Source: Paludibacter sp.
Lineage (GTDB): Bacteria > Bacteroidota > Bacteroidia > Bacteroidales > Paludibacteraceae
Assembly: GCA_028691965.1 (NCBI GenBank)
Contig: JAQUYE010000001.1
Span: 1 to 64,000, forward strand
Direction of reading: 5' to 3'
Length of the DNA stretch: 64,000 bases
The translations under genes were made by a program, and so were the position numbers. Shown here piece by piece: positions 7,723 to 16,987 of this stretch (the stretch's first letter is position 1; the number at the start of each line of letters is the position of its first letter). The notes under the pieces are model-generated. The model saw only the letters and a program-made list of their open reading frames with translations. It searched no databases and was not told where the DNA came from.

Positions 7723-8829
7723 ATGTTGAAAATCATGGTTTCGTTCTTCAGAGTGCCCTCCCGGGTCCTTCTGCCGGGTAAGAGGTGGATAGTGTTTCTT
7801 TTCTTTGCGGTAGTGTGTATTCCACCAGTGCTGCATGCCGATATTCCACCGGGATATTATAATACCATTGAAGGGAAAAGAGATGCCACTCTTAAAACAG
7901 CCCTACATACTATAATTCGTCCGCATACACAGCTCGAGTATTACAGTTCAAGTACTCATTTCCGCTCTACCGACTGGCATCCGGAGGGTTATTTCTGGGA
8001 TATGTATTCCCGTGAGAAACGCACCAGCTGGTCGAATCTTAACCGGGAGCACTGTATGCCCAAAAGCTGGTGGAGTCCGCAACCTGAGTACACAGTTGCA
8101 TATTCCGACCTTCACAACCTGTATCCATCTAACGTGGCTGCCAATTCTGCCAAATCGAATTATGCCCTGGGTATTGTCGGGGCTGTTTACGAATTCGATA
8201 ACGGCGTTTCAAAAGTAGGTAACAATACCTATCCCGGATATTCGGCTACGGTGTTTGAACCGGCTAACGAGTACAAAGGAGATTTTGCACGTACCTATAT
8301 GTATATGGTGACCTGTTACGAAGATTATGCTCCCAACTGGAGGAGTACGGGTACCGAGAGTATGCTGTATCAAAACACCTATCCGGTATTCAAGCCTTAT
8401 GCTATAAGCTTGTTGATGAAGTGGCACCGCGAAGATCCGGTAAGTCAAAAGGAAATTGATCGAAACAATGCCGTTCACGTAATTCAGGGGAACCGTAATC
8501 CCTACATCGATTTTCCTGCATTGGCCGAGTTTATTTGGGGTAACAGCAAGGGACAGGCCTGGAATACCGATGAAGCAGGGGGTGCGTTAGAAGATATATT
8601 CTCACTAAGTTTCCGGTATGATCGGGATGAATTGCTGGTACGTCTGAGTCCTGCGGTCGGAGTAGCCTATAGTATTCATTCCATTGAAGGCCGGCAGGTG
8701 CTGAGTGGGATGTTATCAGGATCAGCAACCACAACTATTCCGTTGCAGGGTAAACTTAATAAGGGCGTCTATCTTTTTGTAACAGAAACTCCCCGTAAGC
8801 GTCATGCTCAATTATTTATAGTAGTGTAG
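7723..8829 (+). CDS. Secreted endonuclease I family nuclease with T9SS sorting domain (3 of 3)
   Basis: Third tandem paralogue, 7 bases after the second. An N-terminal hydrophobic signal (about residues 20-40, ending near VLHAD) is followed by the nuclease core with NREHCMPKSWWS and DLHNLYPSNVAANSAKSN, which keep the Glu-His and Asn positions. The VFEPANEYKGDFARTYMY segment is nearly shared with the other two copies. The last ~75 residues (GRQVLSGML, NKGVYLFV) look like a divergent T9SS type A domain. The 3' end overlaps the convergent tatC gene by 14 bases. Start choice is uncertain (ATG at 7723 or 7735). Confidence 0.88.
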   Translation: MLKIMVSFFRVPSRVLLPGKRWIVFLFFAVVCIPPVLHADIPPGYYNTIEGKRDATLKTALHTIIRPHTQLEYYSSSTHFRSTDWHPEGYFWDMYSREKRTSWSNLNREHCMPKSWWSPQPEYTVAYSDLHNLYPSNVAANSAKSNYALGIVGAVYEFDNGVSKVGNNTYPGYSATVFEPANEYKGDFARTYMYMVTCYEDYAPNWRSTGTESMLYQNTYPVFKPYAISLLMKWHREDPVSQKEIDRNNAVHVIQGNRNPYIDFPALAEFIWGNSKGQAWNTDEAGGALEDIFSLSFRYDRDELLVRLSPAVGVAYSIHSIEGRQVLSGMLSGSATTTIPLQGKLNKGVYLFVTETPRKRHAQLFIVV

Positions 8830-9643
8830 CTTCGTCCTCATCATCTTCAGTCGGTTGTTGCGGTTGACACACAACTATACTCAGTTCATAGAGCAGATAA
8901 AGCGGTAATACAACGACAATAAGGGTGAAAGGATCGGTAGTAGGAGTAATAAGAGCAGCTAAAATCATCAGAATAACAAGCGCATACGATCGTACTGATT
9001 TGAGCAGTTGTTTGTGAATCAGGCCGGCCTTGGATAGTAGAAAAGCCAGTACAGGCATTTCAAACATAATCCCCAAACTGAAAATCAGAATGTACAGGGT
9101 GCCCAGGTAGGATTGAACTGAAATCTGGTTAGGTACCAGCACTGATATCTCATATGAACCCAGAAAACGTACTGTTAGTGGAAATATGATCAGATAGGCG
9201 GTAGCCACCCCTGCATAAAATAAAAAAGAAGCTGAAGAGAAGATTGCTCCGATGTGTTTCTTCTCATTGGGGTAGAGTGCCGGATAAACAAATCGCCAGA
9301 TCTCGAAAAGTATATAGGGTACTATCAGTATTAATGCCAGACTGAATGACGCTCCGATATGTGCCAGAAACTGGCCTGCCAGGTTGATATTAATTAATTG
9401 TAAGGAGAATTCTCCCGGACAGATAGCAGGGAGGTTAACCAGATTTCCCAACGAACAAAGCCACTCGTAGAATATAAAGTCAGAATTTAGTGGAGCAAAG
9501 ACTATCCTGGTAAAAACAAACTCCTTCATTGTAAAGATGACCCCCACTATAATTACCAGCGCAAGGATAATTCGAATAATTGTCCAGCGCAGTTCTTCCA
9601 GGTGTTCCCAGAATGAGAGTGTTTTTTCGTCTTCCGTTTGCAT
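8816..9643 (-). CDS. tatC: Sec-independent protein translocase TatC
   Basis: The multi-spanning core of the twin-arginine translocase, which recognises RR signal peptides and exports folded proteins, often metallo- or flavoproteins. It begins with the hallmark FWEHLEELRWTIIR and shows six predicted membrane helices, plus the FEIWRFVYPALYPNEKK loop. Length 275 aa is usual for Bacteroidetes, where a long first periplasmic loop is common. tatA lies 15 bases upstream on the same strand and no tatB is present, as is typical of this phylum. The C-terminal tail is acidic (PTEDDEDEATLL). Confidence 0.96.
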   Translation of the reverse strand: MQTEDEKTLSFWEHLEELRWTIIRIILALVIIVGVIFTMKEFVFTRIVFAPLNSDFIFYEWLCSLGNLVNLPAICPGEFSLQLININLAGQFLAHIGASFSLALILIVPYILFEIWRFVYPALYPNEKKHIGAIFSSASFLFYAGVATAYLIIFPLTVRFLGSYEISVLVPNQISVQSYLGTLYILIFSLGIMFEMPVLAFLLSKAGLIHKQLLKSVRSYALVILMILAALITPTTDPFTLIVVVLPLYLLYELSIVVCQPQQPTEDDEDEATLL

Positions 9644-9658
9644 TACAAGGTAGCAGAC

Positions 9659-9859
9659 CTATTGTTTTTTGGTGTCGTCGGGGGTGCTGTTAATTTCTTC
9701 GTCGATGTCTTTCATCCCTTTCTTGAACTGACTTACACCTTTTCCCAGTCCTCGCATAAGTTCAGGGATCTTCTTGCCTCCGAAAATCAGAAGAATGACC
9801 AGGGCAATAAGGATAATCTCACCGGTACCGAATGCAAATAATAAAGTGCTGTTTATCAT
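9659..9859 (-). CDS. tatA: Twin-arginine translocase subunit TatA
   Basis: Pore-forming Tat component: one N-terminal membrane helix ([13 protein letters not shown]), the [17 protein letters not shown] hinge and amphipathic helix, then a charged tail. The track starts at a GTG at 9880, but that codon lies inside a -7 element (TATTTTTG, 9880-9887), so the ATG at 9859 is the more likely start (66 aa). It heads the tatA-tatC transcript. Confidence 0.93.
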   Translation of the reverse strand: MINSTLLFAFGTGEIILIALVILLIFGGKKIPELMRGLGKGVSQFKKGMKDIDEEINSTPDDTKKQ

Positions 9860-9879
9860 GATTAGTGTTTTTAAGTCCA

Positions 9880-9887
9880 CAAAAATA
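9880..9887 (-). promoter_or_regulatory. -7 element for tatA-tatC
   Basis: TATTTTTG on the minus strand matches TAnnTTTG, 20 bases upstream of the tatA ATG. It decides the start choice for tatA. Confidence 0.6.
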
Positions 9888-10015
9888 CATTATTTTTATA
9901 ATACCATGAACAACAGTATTGGTTTTTTGCCGAATATCGTATCTTAGCAGCAGTTTTTCTCAACCAATTGCAGTAAGTATTTGTTATAGTGCTAACTATC
10001 AAACCCAGATTATCC

Positions 10016-11245
10016 ATGAAATCAATTTTATTATTTATTACTATTACCATTCTATCGGCTTTCCAGCTGTCTGCTCAGTCGGTTACTGAAATTAAAGGGA
10101 AAGTTACCGATGCTGGTAATGGAAATCCGCTTGCCTATTGTAATGTGCTGGTGGAAGGAACTAATATCGCAACTGTCACTAACAACGAAGGGGAGTTTTC
10201 CCTGAAGTTACCCTCAGACGACGCCCGACTGATTATTCGTTTCCTGGGTTTTATGGAACGTAAAGTATCCGTTCAGGAACTGACACACTTAAATGGCAGT
10301 ATACGACTCTCTCAGGTAGCATTTCAACTGCCTCAGATTGATGTGCTGACGCAGGATGGTGCAGCTTTAGTGAAAGTGATGCTCGATCGTGCCAATCAGA
10401 ATTATCCACAGGAAGAAATGCTTATGACAGCCTTTTATCGCGAATCTATTCGTAAAGGACGATCGTATGTTAGTCTGGCTGAAGCGGTAGTCGATATACA
10501 AAAACAAGATTACTCTTCGTATAAAAATGATGCTGCCCGTCTTTATAAAGCCCGTAAACAATCGGATTATACACGATTAGATACGCTGGTATTCAAGTTA
10601 ATGGGAGGTCCATACAATACGCTGTACCTGGACGTGATGAAGAATCCTCAGATTTTGCTTACCGAACAGGTGTTTACCAATTACCGTTTTCACTTTAATA
10701 AAGTGGAATATATGGATAACCGCATGGTATATGTGGTCGATTTTGAACATGTTCCGGGAGTTGAAATACCGCTGTATTCAGGCAAACTATATATCGATGC
10801 CGAGAATATGGCACTGAAGACGGCCGTGTTCAGTCTCGACTTGTCCGACCGACTCGAAGCTGTTAAGTTCTTTATCCGCAAGAAACCTTTCAATGCACAG
10901 GTAACCCCTATTCAGGCCGACTATCGGATTGATTATATCGAAAAGGACGGGAAATGGTACTATGGTTACAGCCGTATTGAACTGGGTATGAAAATCAACT
11001 GGAGGCGCAAACTCTTCCATACCTATTATTACTCGACTATTGAAATGGCCATTACCGACCGCGAGAAAAGCTCCGAGAATAAAGCCATCCGATTCCGTGA
11101 CCGCTTACGTTCGGATGTAATTATAAGCGATGCTGCTGCGGGCTTCAGCGATCCTGATTTCTGGGGTCCCTACAACGTTATTGAACCCGACAAACCAATT
11201 GAAGCCGCTATCCGGAAGATTAAAAAGGAAGTGGAAAAGAATTAG
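10016..11245 (+). CDS. Exported CarboxypepD_reg-like (DUF5686-like) protein
   Basis: The signal peptide (FITITILSAFQLSAQ) is followed by a carboxypeptidase-regulatory-like beta-sandwich (about residues 25-110: IKGKVTDAGNGNPLAYCNV, ATVTNNEGEFSLKLP). This domain is usual at the N-terminus of SusC proteins and of other Bacteroidetes envelope proteins. The remaining ~290 residues lack a TonB plug and barrel; they resemble the outer-membrane-associated DUF5686-type families (for example GPYNTLYLDVMKNPQ, YSGKLYIDAENMALK). Specific function unknown. The track starts at a GTG at 9989; the ATG at 10016 begins a proper signal peptide. A weak -7 (TATCTTAG, 9940-9947) lies upstream. No T9SS domain was seen. 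Confidence 0.75.
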   Translation: MKSILLFITITILSAFQLSAQSVTEIKGKVTDAGNGNPLAYCNVLVEGTNIATVTNNEGEFSLKLPSDDARLIIRFLGFMERKVSVQELTHLNGSIRLSQVAFQLPQIDVLTQDGAALVKVMLDRANQNYPQEEMLMTAFYRESIRKGRSYVSLAEAVVDIQKQDYSSYKNDAARLYKARKQSDYTRLDTLVFKLMGGPYNTLYLDVMKNPQILLTEQVFTNYRFHFNKVEYMDNRMVYVVDFEHVPGVEIPLYSGKLYIDAENMALKTAVFSLDLSDRLEAVKFFIRKKPFNAQVTPIQADYRIDYIEKDGKWYYGYSRIELGMKINWRRKLFHTYYYSTIEMAITDREKSSENKAIRFRDRLRSDVIISDAAAGFSDPDFWGPYNVIEPDKPIEAAIRKIKKEVEKN

Positions 11246-11296
11246 TTTACAATCGTTTGCAGTAAGAAAGTCAGATTTATCCCCGGTATTAAACTG

Positions 11297-11304
11297 TAGT
11301 TTTG
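11297..11304 (+). promoter_or_regulatory. -7 element for the GH57-like gene, inside an inverted repeat
   Basis: TAGTTTTG matches TAnnTTTG. It lies between CCCCGG (11281-11286) and CCGGGG (11305-11310), so the promoter is flanked by a 6-base inverted repeat that could be an operator, or the weak terminator of the preceding gene. Confidence 0.45.
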
Positions 11305-11360
11305 CCGGGGATAGGTTTTCTTTGTGAGAGACATGTAACATAGGTGTCGATTCGGAACTA

Positions 11361-14015
11361 ATGAAAACTTCCCCTCTACACCCCCTTAATTCGTTTTATA
11401 GAAAAGGAATACCAGTGCTCTTCGCGATACTGTTGTTGATCAACCCGATCAGTGCTCAGAAAGTTTACACCACCTATCTTTGGCATATGGACCAGCCGGT
11501 ATACTGGGCTGAGAAGAGCAAGGACAAACCCGATAGCAAACAGTTTGTTGAAGAGTCACATCGTCTTAAAACGGCTGGTTTTAATCGTTATCCCGGTAGT
11601 ACAGTGGCGCATCCTACCAATAATCTGGAAGAGATTTTTTCAAAAGCCGATCGTGTAAATGCCTATCAAACTGCTCCCCGGAATGCTGTAAATAGTATTC
11701 GTAATTATCCTGATGCCGGTGCCCAGCTGAGTATTTCGGCCGGACTCATGGAAAATATCCGTTCGTTAGGGGAGAAGAACCAGTGGGGCTATGGTTCGGG
11801 TTGGATGAATTCCTACAAGGAAGCCATCGGTTGGCAAACTTCCGGTGGTTACCCTCGCCTTGATGTTGTTGCCTTCACCTGGGATCACGCACTTTCTCCT
11901 CTTGTCAGCGAACGAACACTTAATATGCAAATCCGTACTCATCAGTACACAACCGAAAAATACTATGGTTCGCGCTCCAGGGGCTATTGGCCGGCTGAAG
12001 CCGCATTTTCAGAACGGATTATCAAAACCCTGGTAGAATGTGGAATTGAGTGGTCGGTAGTAGCTAACAGTCACCTTGCCCGCACCTTATCCGATTATGT
12101 TCATCCTTTTTCCATTAATGGTAATATTGATGCTCCCAACAGGGCTGATCAGGTTCCCACACAGGGACTTAACTGGTTTGAAGGAGCTATCGACGGTCGT
12201 GGTTCCCGATTAGCTGTTCCTTATAGTTATCAGGCCCACAAGGCTCAGTATATAGACCCTGTCAGTGGCACCGCATATACAATAGATGTAGTTCCTATGT
12301 GTAATTATTTTAGCTATATAGATGGTTATAGCGGGGCTAATGCCGGTGAGGTGCAGACGAAGATTGAACCTTATAGTTCTGCTGAACGGCCTTCCATCTT
12401 ATTGCTTGCACACGATGGCGACAATGCCTGGGGTGGGGGTTATACCTATTACCACGAAGCAGTGCCCGGATTTACCGGCGATGCTTCAGCTAAAGGCTAC
12501 CGGCCTACAACCATTCAACAGTTTCTGGATGATCATCCGGTTCCTGCAGGGGCTATAGTAAGGGTTGAGGATGGTGCCTGGGTAAATGCCGATAGTGATT
12601 GGGGGCATCCTCAATTTATAAATTGGTTATGGCCGCTCTATAGTAAACCATCGTATCGCTTTAATCCCGATGGCTGGACCGAAGACGCCCGTAACTGGGC
12701 CGTGATTACTGCTACCGAGAATTATATGATAATGGCTGAAGACCTGGAAGGTGGTAATTTGCGGATGAACTATGTTGCTGAAGGAGGAAGTGAGGCCTCG
12801 AATGCCGAGAAAGCATGGCATTTCTTTTTTGGCGGATTAAATTCCGGTTTTATGTACTATGGAAAGGCTGAAGATATGGAAGTAAAGCCTTCGATGACCG
12901 GAGCTATCGCTATCGAATATGCTTCTAAGGTAATTAATGCACACCCCGGTGTAGATCAAACTCCTCCTTCGGTATTTATTCCGCAACGTTTTCCATATAA
13001 TCCCGGGCGGACAGGCTTCGGACCACTTACTGCTTATCAGCAGGTGAGTAATTCGTCCGACTTTCATATTTGGACCTTTGCGTATGATGTTAGTGGATTG
13101 TCGGAGGTGACCTTGAAATACCGCATCGACAATGATTGCTGGAATCCTATCGGGAGTATTCAAAACGATACTTATGCAGGTGGAGATGAAGTGCAGGCAT
13201 GGCAAAGTATTCCGATGAGTCGCAGACCCATGGCTGCCGATCCTGCCAACGACGGCGAACTTAACTTCTTTATCCAACCTGTAGCTCAGGCCGACTTATG
13301 TTATGCTGAGCTAACTGCTCTGAAGGATGTGTTAGTGGATTACTATGTTGAAGCTACCGATGCAAAAGGGAATGTTTTCCGTACTCCCATACAGCATGTT
13401 TATGTAGGTGAAGGTACTGGTAGTGATGAGGGTGATCCTGATGGCGATCCGATTACGGTATCTTTCTTACGGCCTGCCGACTGGTCGGGGACGGGTGTTA
13501 AGCTTTGGGCATGGAGTGCAGGTGGTAACTTATTTGATACATGGCCGGGAGTGGATATGACTGATAACGGAAATGGCTGGTTTAGCTACACCTTCGACCA
13601 ACCGGTACGATCAGTAAATGTGATTTTTAGTAACAACGGATCTCCTCAATCGGTCGATATCAATGGAGTTACTAATACAAGTTGTTATGAGTACGATGCG
13701 CTGTCGGGAAATAAATTTACTGTTAAGGAAGTGTCCTGTATACAAACATCAACTCATCAACCTGCTACTTTACAACTTTCAGTGTATCCGCAACCTGCTT
13801 CCGACCGGTTTGTGGTTACATTGCCGAATGTTGATGTGAGCAAGGGTTTTGAGTTAATCATTCGTGACCTGAGTGGTAAAATCGCAGGTCGTGTGCCGGT
13901 TACTCAACCGACTACTGTAGTAGATTGTGAAACAATGCTTCCCGGTGTATACTTCCTGCAAGCTATCTCCGTCGATATGGAACCTGTTTTCAGCTCCCGC
14001 TTACTAATTAAGTAA
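11361..14015 (+). CDS. Secreted GH57-like glycosidase with CBM26-like module and T9SS domain
   Basis: 884 aa. A signal peptide ends at NPISAQ. Residues ~30-530 resemble family GH57 (alpha-amylase/4-alpha-glucanotransferase fold): an early HMDQP motif, GYWPAEAAFSE near residue 211 in the place of the GH57 nucleophile motif, and LLAHDGDNAWGGG, which may supply the catalytic acid. Residues ~697-795 look like a starch-binding CBM26 (GVKLWAWSAGG, TWPGVDMTDNGNGWFSY). The last ~85 residues are a T9SS sorting domain (LSVYPQPASDRFVV, PGVYFLQA). The inferred role is extracellular attack on an alpha-glucan. Most GH57 enzymes are intracellular, so export and modularity are notable. The substrate is inferred only from the domains. 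Confidence 0.78.
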   Translation: MKTSPLHPLNSFYRKGIPVLFAILLLINPISAQKVYTTYLWHMDQPVYWAEKSKDKPDSKQFVEESHRLKTAGFNRYPGSTVAHPTNNLEEIFSKADRVNAYQTAPRNAVNSIRNYPDAGAQLSISAGLMENIRSLGEKNQWGYGSGWMNSYKEAIGWQTSGGYPRLDVVAFTWDHALSPLVSERTLNMQIRTHQYTTEKYYGSRSRGYWPAEAAFSERIIKTLVECGIEWSVVANSHLARTLSDYVHPFSINGNIDAPNRADQVPTQGLNWFEGAIDGRGSRLAVPYSYQAHKAQYIDPVSGTAYTIDVVPMCNYFSYIDGYSGANAGEVQTKIEPYSSAERPSILLLAHDGDNAWGGGYTYYHEAVPGFTGDASAKGYRPTTIQQFLDDHPVPAGAIVRVEDGAWVNADSDWGHPQFINWLWPLYSKPSYRFNPDGWTEDARNWAVITATENYMIMAEDLEGGNLRMNYVAEGGSEASNAEKAWHFFFGGLNSGFMYYGKAEDMEVKPSMTGAIAIEYASKVINAHPGVDQTPPSVFIPQRFPYNPGRTGFGPLTAYQQVSNSSDFHIWTFAYDVSGLSEVTLKYRIDNDCWNPIGSIQNDTYAGGDEVQAWQSIPMSRRPMAADPANDGELNFFIQPVAQADLCYAELTALKDVLVDYYVEATDAKGNVFRTPIQHVYVGEGTGSDEGDPDGDPITVSFLRPADWSGTGVKLWAWSAGGNLFDTWPGVDMTDNGNGWFSYTFDQPVRSVNVIFSNNGSPQSVDINGVTNTSCYEYDALSGNKFTVKEVSCIQTSTHQPATLQLSVYPQPASDRFVVTLPNVDVSKGFELIIRDLSGKIAGRVPVTQPTTVVDCETMLPGVYFLQAISVDMEPVFSSRLLIK

Positions 14016-14016
14016 A

Positions 14017-14048
14017 ATTGGAAATTCTTTCAGAATTTAATACCTTTG
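14017..14048 (+). promoter_or_regulatory. Promoter of the FMN-binding protein gene
   Basis: ATTG (14017-14020), a 20-base spacer and TACCTTTG (14041-14048) fit the Bacteroidetes -33/-7 layout. The start codon is 59 bases beyond the -7. Confidence 0.6.
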
Positions 14049-14107
14049 GTGTTTAATTTAATAAGCTGTTTGCCAACCTTACAGAATGGTGTAGTTGTTT
14101 GTAAATC

Positions 14108-14638
14108 ATGAAATCACTTCTTCTTGTTTTCTTCTGTTTAGCTATGCTCCCGCTTAATGCGCAAAGGCAAGGTGGTCACCACCGTACGCCTGTTCTCACC
14201 GAAATTTCAAACAAAGAAATTGTACAAAGTGTATATGCCGATGCTACTAAGGTTGAAAAACTGAATGATTACTGGTATTCGATTGTCGATGATTCAGGTA
14301 AGGTGTATGGCTACGCAATGACCAGCACCGATTACTGTAGTCAGATTTCAGGTTACAACGGACCGACTCCGGTAATGATTATTACTGATAACCGTTATGT
14401 AATTCAGAAGGTTGCGCTTATGTCGCACTGCGAAACACCTGGCTACATCAATAGAATGGAAATCGGGGGATTTTTCGGTTCCTGGAACGGTAAAACACTT
14501 CAACAAGCCAGTCGGTTACAGGTGGATGCCGTAAGCGGTGCCACACTGACAGCTGTATCGGTAATCAAAAATGTTGAGTATTTAGTCAGGGCCGGTCAAA
14601 AAAAGCTACCAACAATAAATCTTAAATCTAATCATTAA
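14108..14638 (+). CDS. Exported FMN-binding domain protein
   Basis: 176 aa. A cleavable signal (LLLVFFCLAMLPLNAQ) is followed by an FMN_bind domain of the kind found in RnfG, NqrC and NosR-like proteins. The segment VDAVSGATLTA contains the SGAT motif at which ApbE attaches FMN covalently through phosphodiester linkage to Ser/Thr. This suggests a periplasmic flavoprotein for electron transfer. No rnf/nqr genes and no apbE lie nearby, so its electron partner cannot be read from the context. The gene is monocistronic with its own promoter. Confidence 0.82.
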   Translation: MKSLLLVFFCLAMLPLNAQRQGGHHRTPVLTEISNKEIVQSVYADATKVEKLNDYWYSIVDDSGKVYGYAMTSTDYCSQISGYNGPTPVMIITDNRYVIQKVALMSHCETPGYINRMEIGGFFGSWNGKTLQQASRLQVDAVSGATLTAVSVIKNVEYLVRAGQKKLPTINLKSNH

Positions 14639-14721
14639 CCGTTAACCACTACTTGATAATCATTTTCTTCTAAACAAAACCCTTTGTTAATGCGTTATTT
14701 CGTTACTTGTTTGAATTTTAG

Positions 14722-14729
14722 TAACTTTG
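14722..14729 (+). promoter_or_regulatory. -7 element for sufBCD
   Basis: TAACTTTG matches TAnnTTTG and ends 24 bases before the sufB ATG. A weak TTTC lies 20 bases upstream. Confidence 0.6.
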
Positions 14730-14753
14730 CAGCCCAAATTTTTATTATAGCAT

Positions 14754-16190
14754 ATGTCAGACGCAATTATACACGAAGTAACGCAAAACGAATATAAATA
14801 TGGATTTACAACCGATATTGAGACGGATGTAATCCCTGTTGGATTAAATGAAGAGGTGGTACGCATCATCTCGGCAAAGAAAAACGAGCCGGAATGGATG
14901 TTGGATTTCCGTCTGAAGGCTTATCGCCACTGGACGACGCTCACCATGCCTACCTGGGCTCACCTCACCATCCCGGAGTTCGATTATCAATCGATTTCCT
15001 ATTTTGCTGCACCTCGTAAGAATGCCCCTAAAAGTCTGGATGAGGTCGATCCCGAATTATTGAAAACCTTCAACCGGCTTGGAATTCCGTTGGAAGAACA
15101 GAAAGCACTCAGCGGTATAGCTGTTGATGCTGTGATGGACTCGGTGTCGGTGAAAACGACCTTCAAGGAAACATTGGCCGAGATGGGAATTATTTTCTGC
15201 TCTTTTAGTGAAGCCGTTGAACATCACCCTGATTTGGTAAAGAAATACATGGCATCTGTTGTTCCTTACACCGATAACTTCTTCGCAGCACTTAATAGTG
15301 CGGTGTTCAGCGACGGATCTTTTGTCTATATTCCGAAAGGGGTTCGTTGTCCGATGGAACTCTCTACCTATTTCCGTATCAACGCAATTAATACCGGTCA
15401 GTTTGAGCGAACCCTCATCGTGGCCGATGATGATAGTTATGTGTCGTACCTGGAAGGATGTACTGCACCGCAACGCGACGAGAACCAGCTTCACGCTGCT
15501 ATTGTTGAAATCATTGCGATGAAGAATGCCAACGTAAAGTATTCAACTGTTCAGAACTGGTATCCCGGTGATAAGGATGGCAAGGGAGGTATTTATAACT
15601 TTGTTACTAAACGTGGAATTTGTAAAGGCGACAACTCGCATATCTCATGGACGCAGGTGGAAACCGGTTCGGCAATTACCTGGAAATATCCGTCCTGCGT
15701 GTTGCAGGGGGATAATTCATCCGCTGAGTTTTATTCTGTAGCAGTGACAAATCATCACCAGCAAGCTGATACCGGAACCAAGATGATTCACCTGGGTAAG
15801 AATACACGTTCACATATTTTGTCGAAAGGAATCTCGGCAGGGGTGAGCCAGAACAGCTACCGGGGACTGGTACGTATAAGTGCTAAAGCCGAGAATGCCC
15901 GTAACTTCTCTCAGTGCGACAGTCTGCTGTTAGGCGATAAGTGCGGTGCACATACCTTCCCTTACATGGAGGTAAATAATGAATCTGCAATAGTTGAACA
16001 CGAAGCTACCACCTCTAAGATATCCGAAGATCAGTTATTCTATTGTAATCAGCGAGGTATTGGAACCGAAGATGCCGTGGGACTTATCGTTAACGGATAT
16101 GCCAAGGAGGTTGTTGATCAGTTACCAATGGAATTTGCAGTGGAAGCTCAAAAGTTACTTCAGATTACCCTTGAAGGGTCAGTAGGATAA
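14754..16190 (+). CDS. sufB: Fe-S cluster assembly scaffold SufB
   Basis: The scaffold subunit of the SufBC2D complex, on which nascent iron-sulfur clusters are built. The 478 aa are typical, with [22 protein letters not shown], the beta-helix core ([18 protein letters not shown]) and the C-terminal signature ([29 protein letters not shown]). sufC follows 33 bases downstream and sufD 11 bases after that. Suf is the oxidative-stress-tolerant Fe-S route and the main one in Bacteroidetes. This fits the several redox and Fe-S proteins elsewhere in the window. Confidence 0.97.
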   Translation: MSDAIIHEVTQNEYKYGFTTDIETDVIPVGLNEEVVRIISAKKNEPEWMLDFRLKAYRHWTTLTMPTWAHLTIPEFDYQSISYFAAPRKNAPKSLDEVDPELLKTFNRLGIPLEEQKALSGIAVDAVMDSVSVKTTFKETLAEMGIIFCSFSEAVEHHPDLVKKYMASVVPYTDNFFAALNSAVFSDGSFVYIPKGVRCPMELSTYFRINAINTGQFERTLIVADDDSYVSYLEGCTAPQRDENQLHAAIVEIIAMKNANVKYSTVQNWYPGDKDGKGGIYNFVTKRGICKGDNSHISWTQVETGSAITWKYPSCVLQGDNSSAEFYSVAVTNHHQQADTGTKMIHLGKNTRSHILSKGISAGVSQNSYRGLVRISAKAENARNFSQCDSLLLGDKCGAHTFPYMEVNNESAIVEHEATTSKISEDQLFYCNQRGIGTEDAVGLIVNGYAKEVVDQLPMEFAVEAQKLLQITLEGSVG

Positions 16191-16223
16191 ATCATTCAGA
16201 ATAATAAAAAAATAAACCATACA

Positions 16224-16976
16224 ATGTTAGTCATTAAAAACTTGCATGCCAGCATCAATGGCAAAGAAATATTAAAAGGGATTAACCTGACTGTTAATCC
16301 GGGAGAAATTCATGCAATCATGGGTCCGAACGGTTCAGGAAAATCTACCTTATCGTCGGTAATTACGGGTAATCCGTTTTTTGAAGTTACTCAGGGCTCA
16401 ATTGAATTTAACGGGAAAGACCTGCTGGAGCTGGCTCCTGAGGAACGGGCCAACGAAGGTGTTTTCTTAAGTTTTCAATATCCTGTTGAAATTCCGGGCG
16501 TAAGCATGGTGAACTTCATGCGTGCTGCCATCAACGAAAAACGCAAGTATCTCAACGAACCGGCTATCTCGGCCAGCGACTTTCTCCGACTCATGCGCGA
16601 GAAGAAAGAATTGGTTGAGATGGATAGCAAACTGACCAACCGTGCAGTGAACGAAGGTTTCTCGGGTGGAGAAAAGAAGAAAAATGAAATTTTCCAAATG
16701 GCAATGCTGGAGCCGAAACTGGCGATTCTTGATGAGACCGACTCCGGATTGGATATCGATGCGTTACGCATAGTGGCCAATGGAGTTAACAAACTCAAAA
16801 CACCTGATAACGCAACCATCGTTATTACTCACTACCAACGCTTACTCGATTATATTACCCCTGATTTTGTGCATGTGCTGTACGACGGAAATATCGTAAA
16901 ATCGGGCACTAAAGAGCTGGCTCTCGAACTCGAGGCCAGGGGATACGACTGGATCAAACAGGAAGTAGAAGCATAA
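16224..16976 (+). CDS. sufC: Fe-S assembly ATPase SufC
   Basis: ABC-type ATPase of the SufBC2D complex; it is cytosolic and not a transporter. It shows Walker [10 protein letters not shown], the signature [11 protein letters not shown], Walker B with the SufC-specific [11 protein letters not shown], and the H-loop ITHYQR. 250 aa is the usual length. It lies between sufB and sufD in one transcript. Confidence 0.97.
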   Translation: MLVIKNLHASINGKEILKGINLTVNPGEIHAIMGPNGSGKSTLSSVITGNPFFEVTQGSIEFNGKDLLELAPEERANEGVFLSFQYPVEIPGVSMVNFMRAAINEKRKYLNEPAISASDFLRLMREKKELVEMDSKLTNRAVNEGFSGGEKKKNEIFQMAMLEPKLAILDETDSGLDIDALRIVANGVNKLKTPDNATIVITHYQRLLDYITPDFVHVLYDGNIVKSGTKELALELEARGYDWIKQEVEA

Positions 16977-16987
16977 AAAAAGGATAC

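Noticed and set aside
15057-15494. 145-aa minus-strand ORF
   Set aside because: Antisense to sufB, with no recognisable features.
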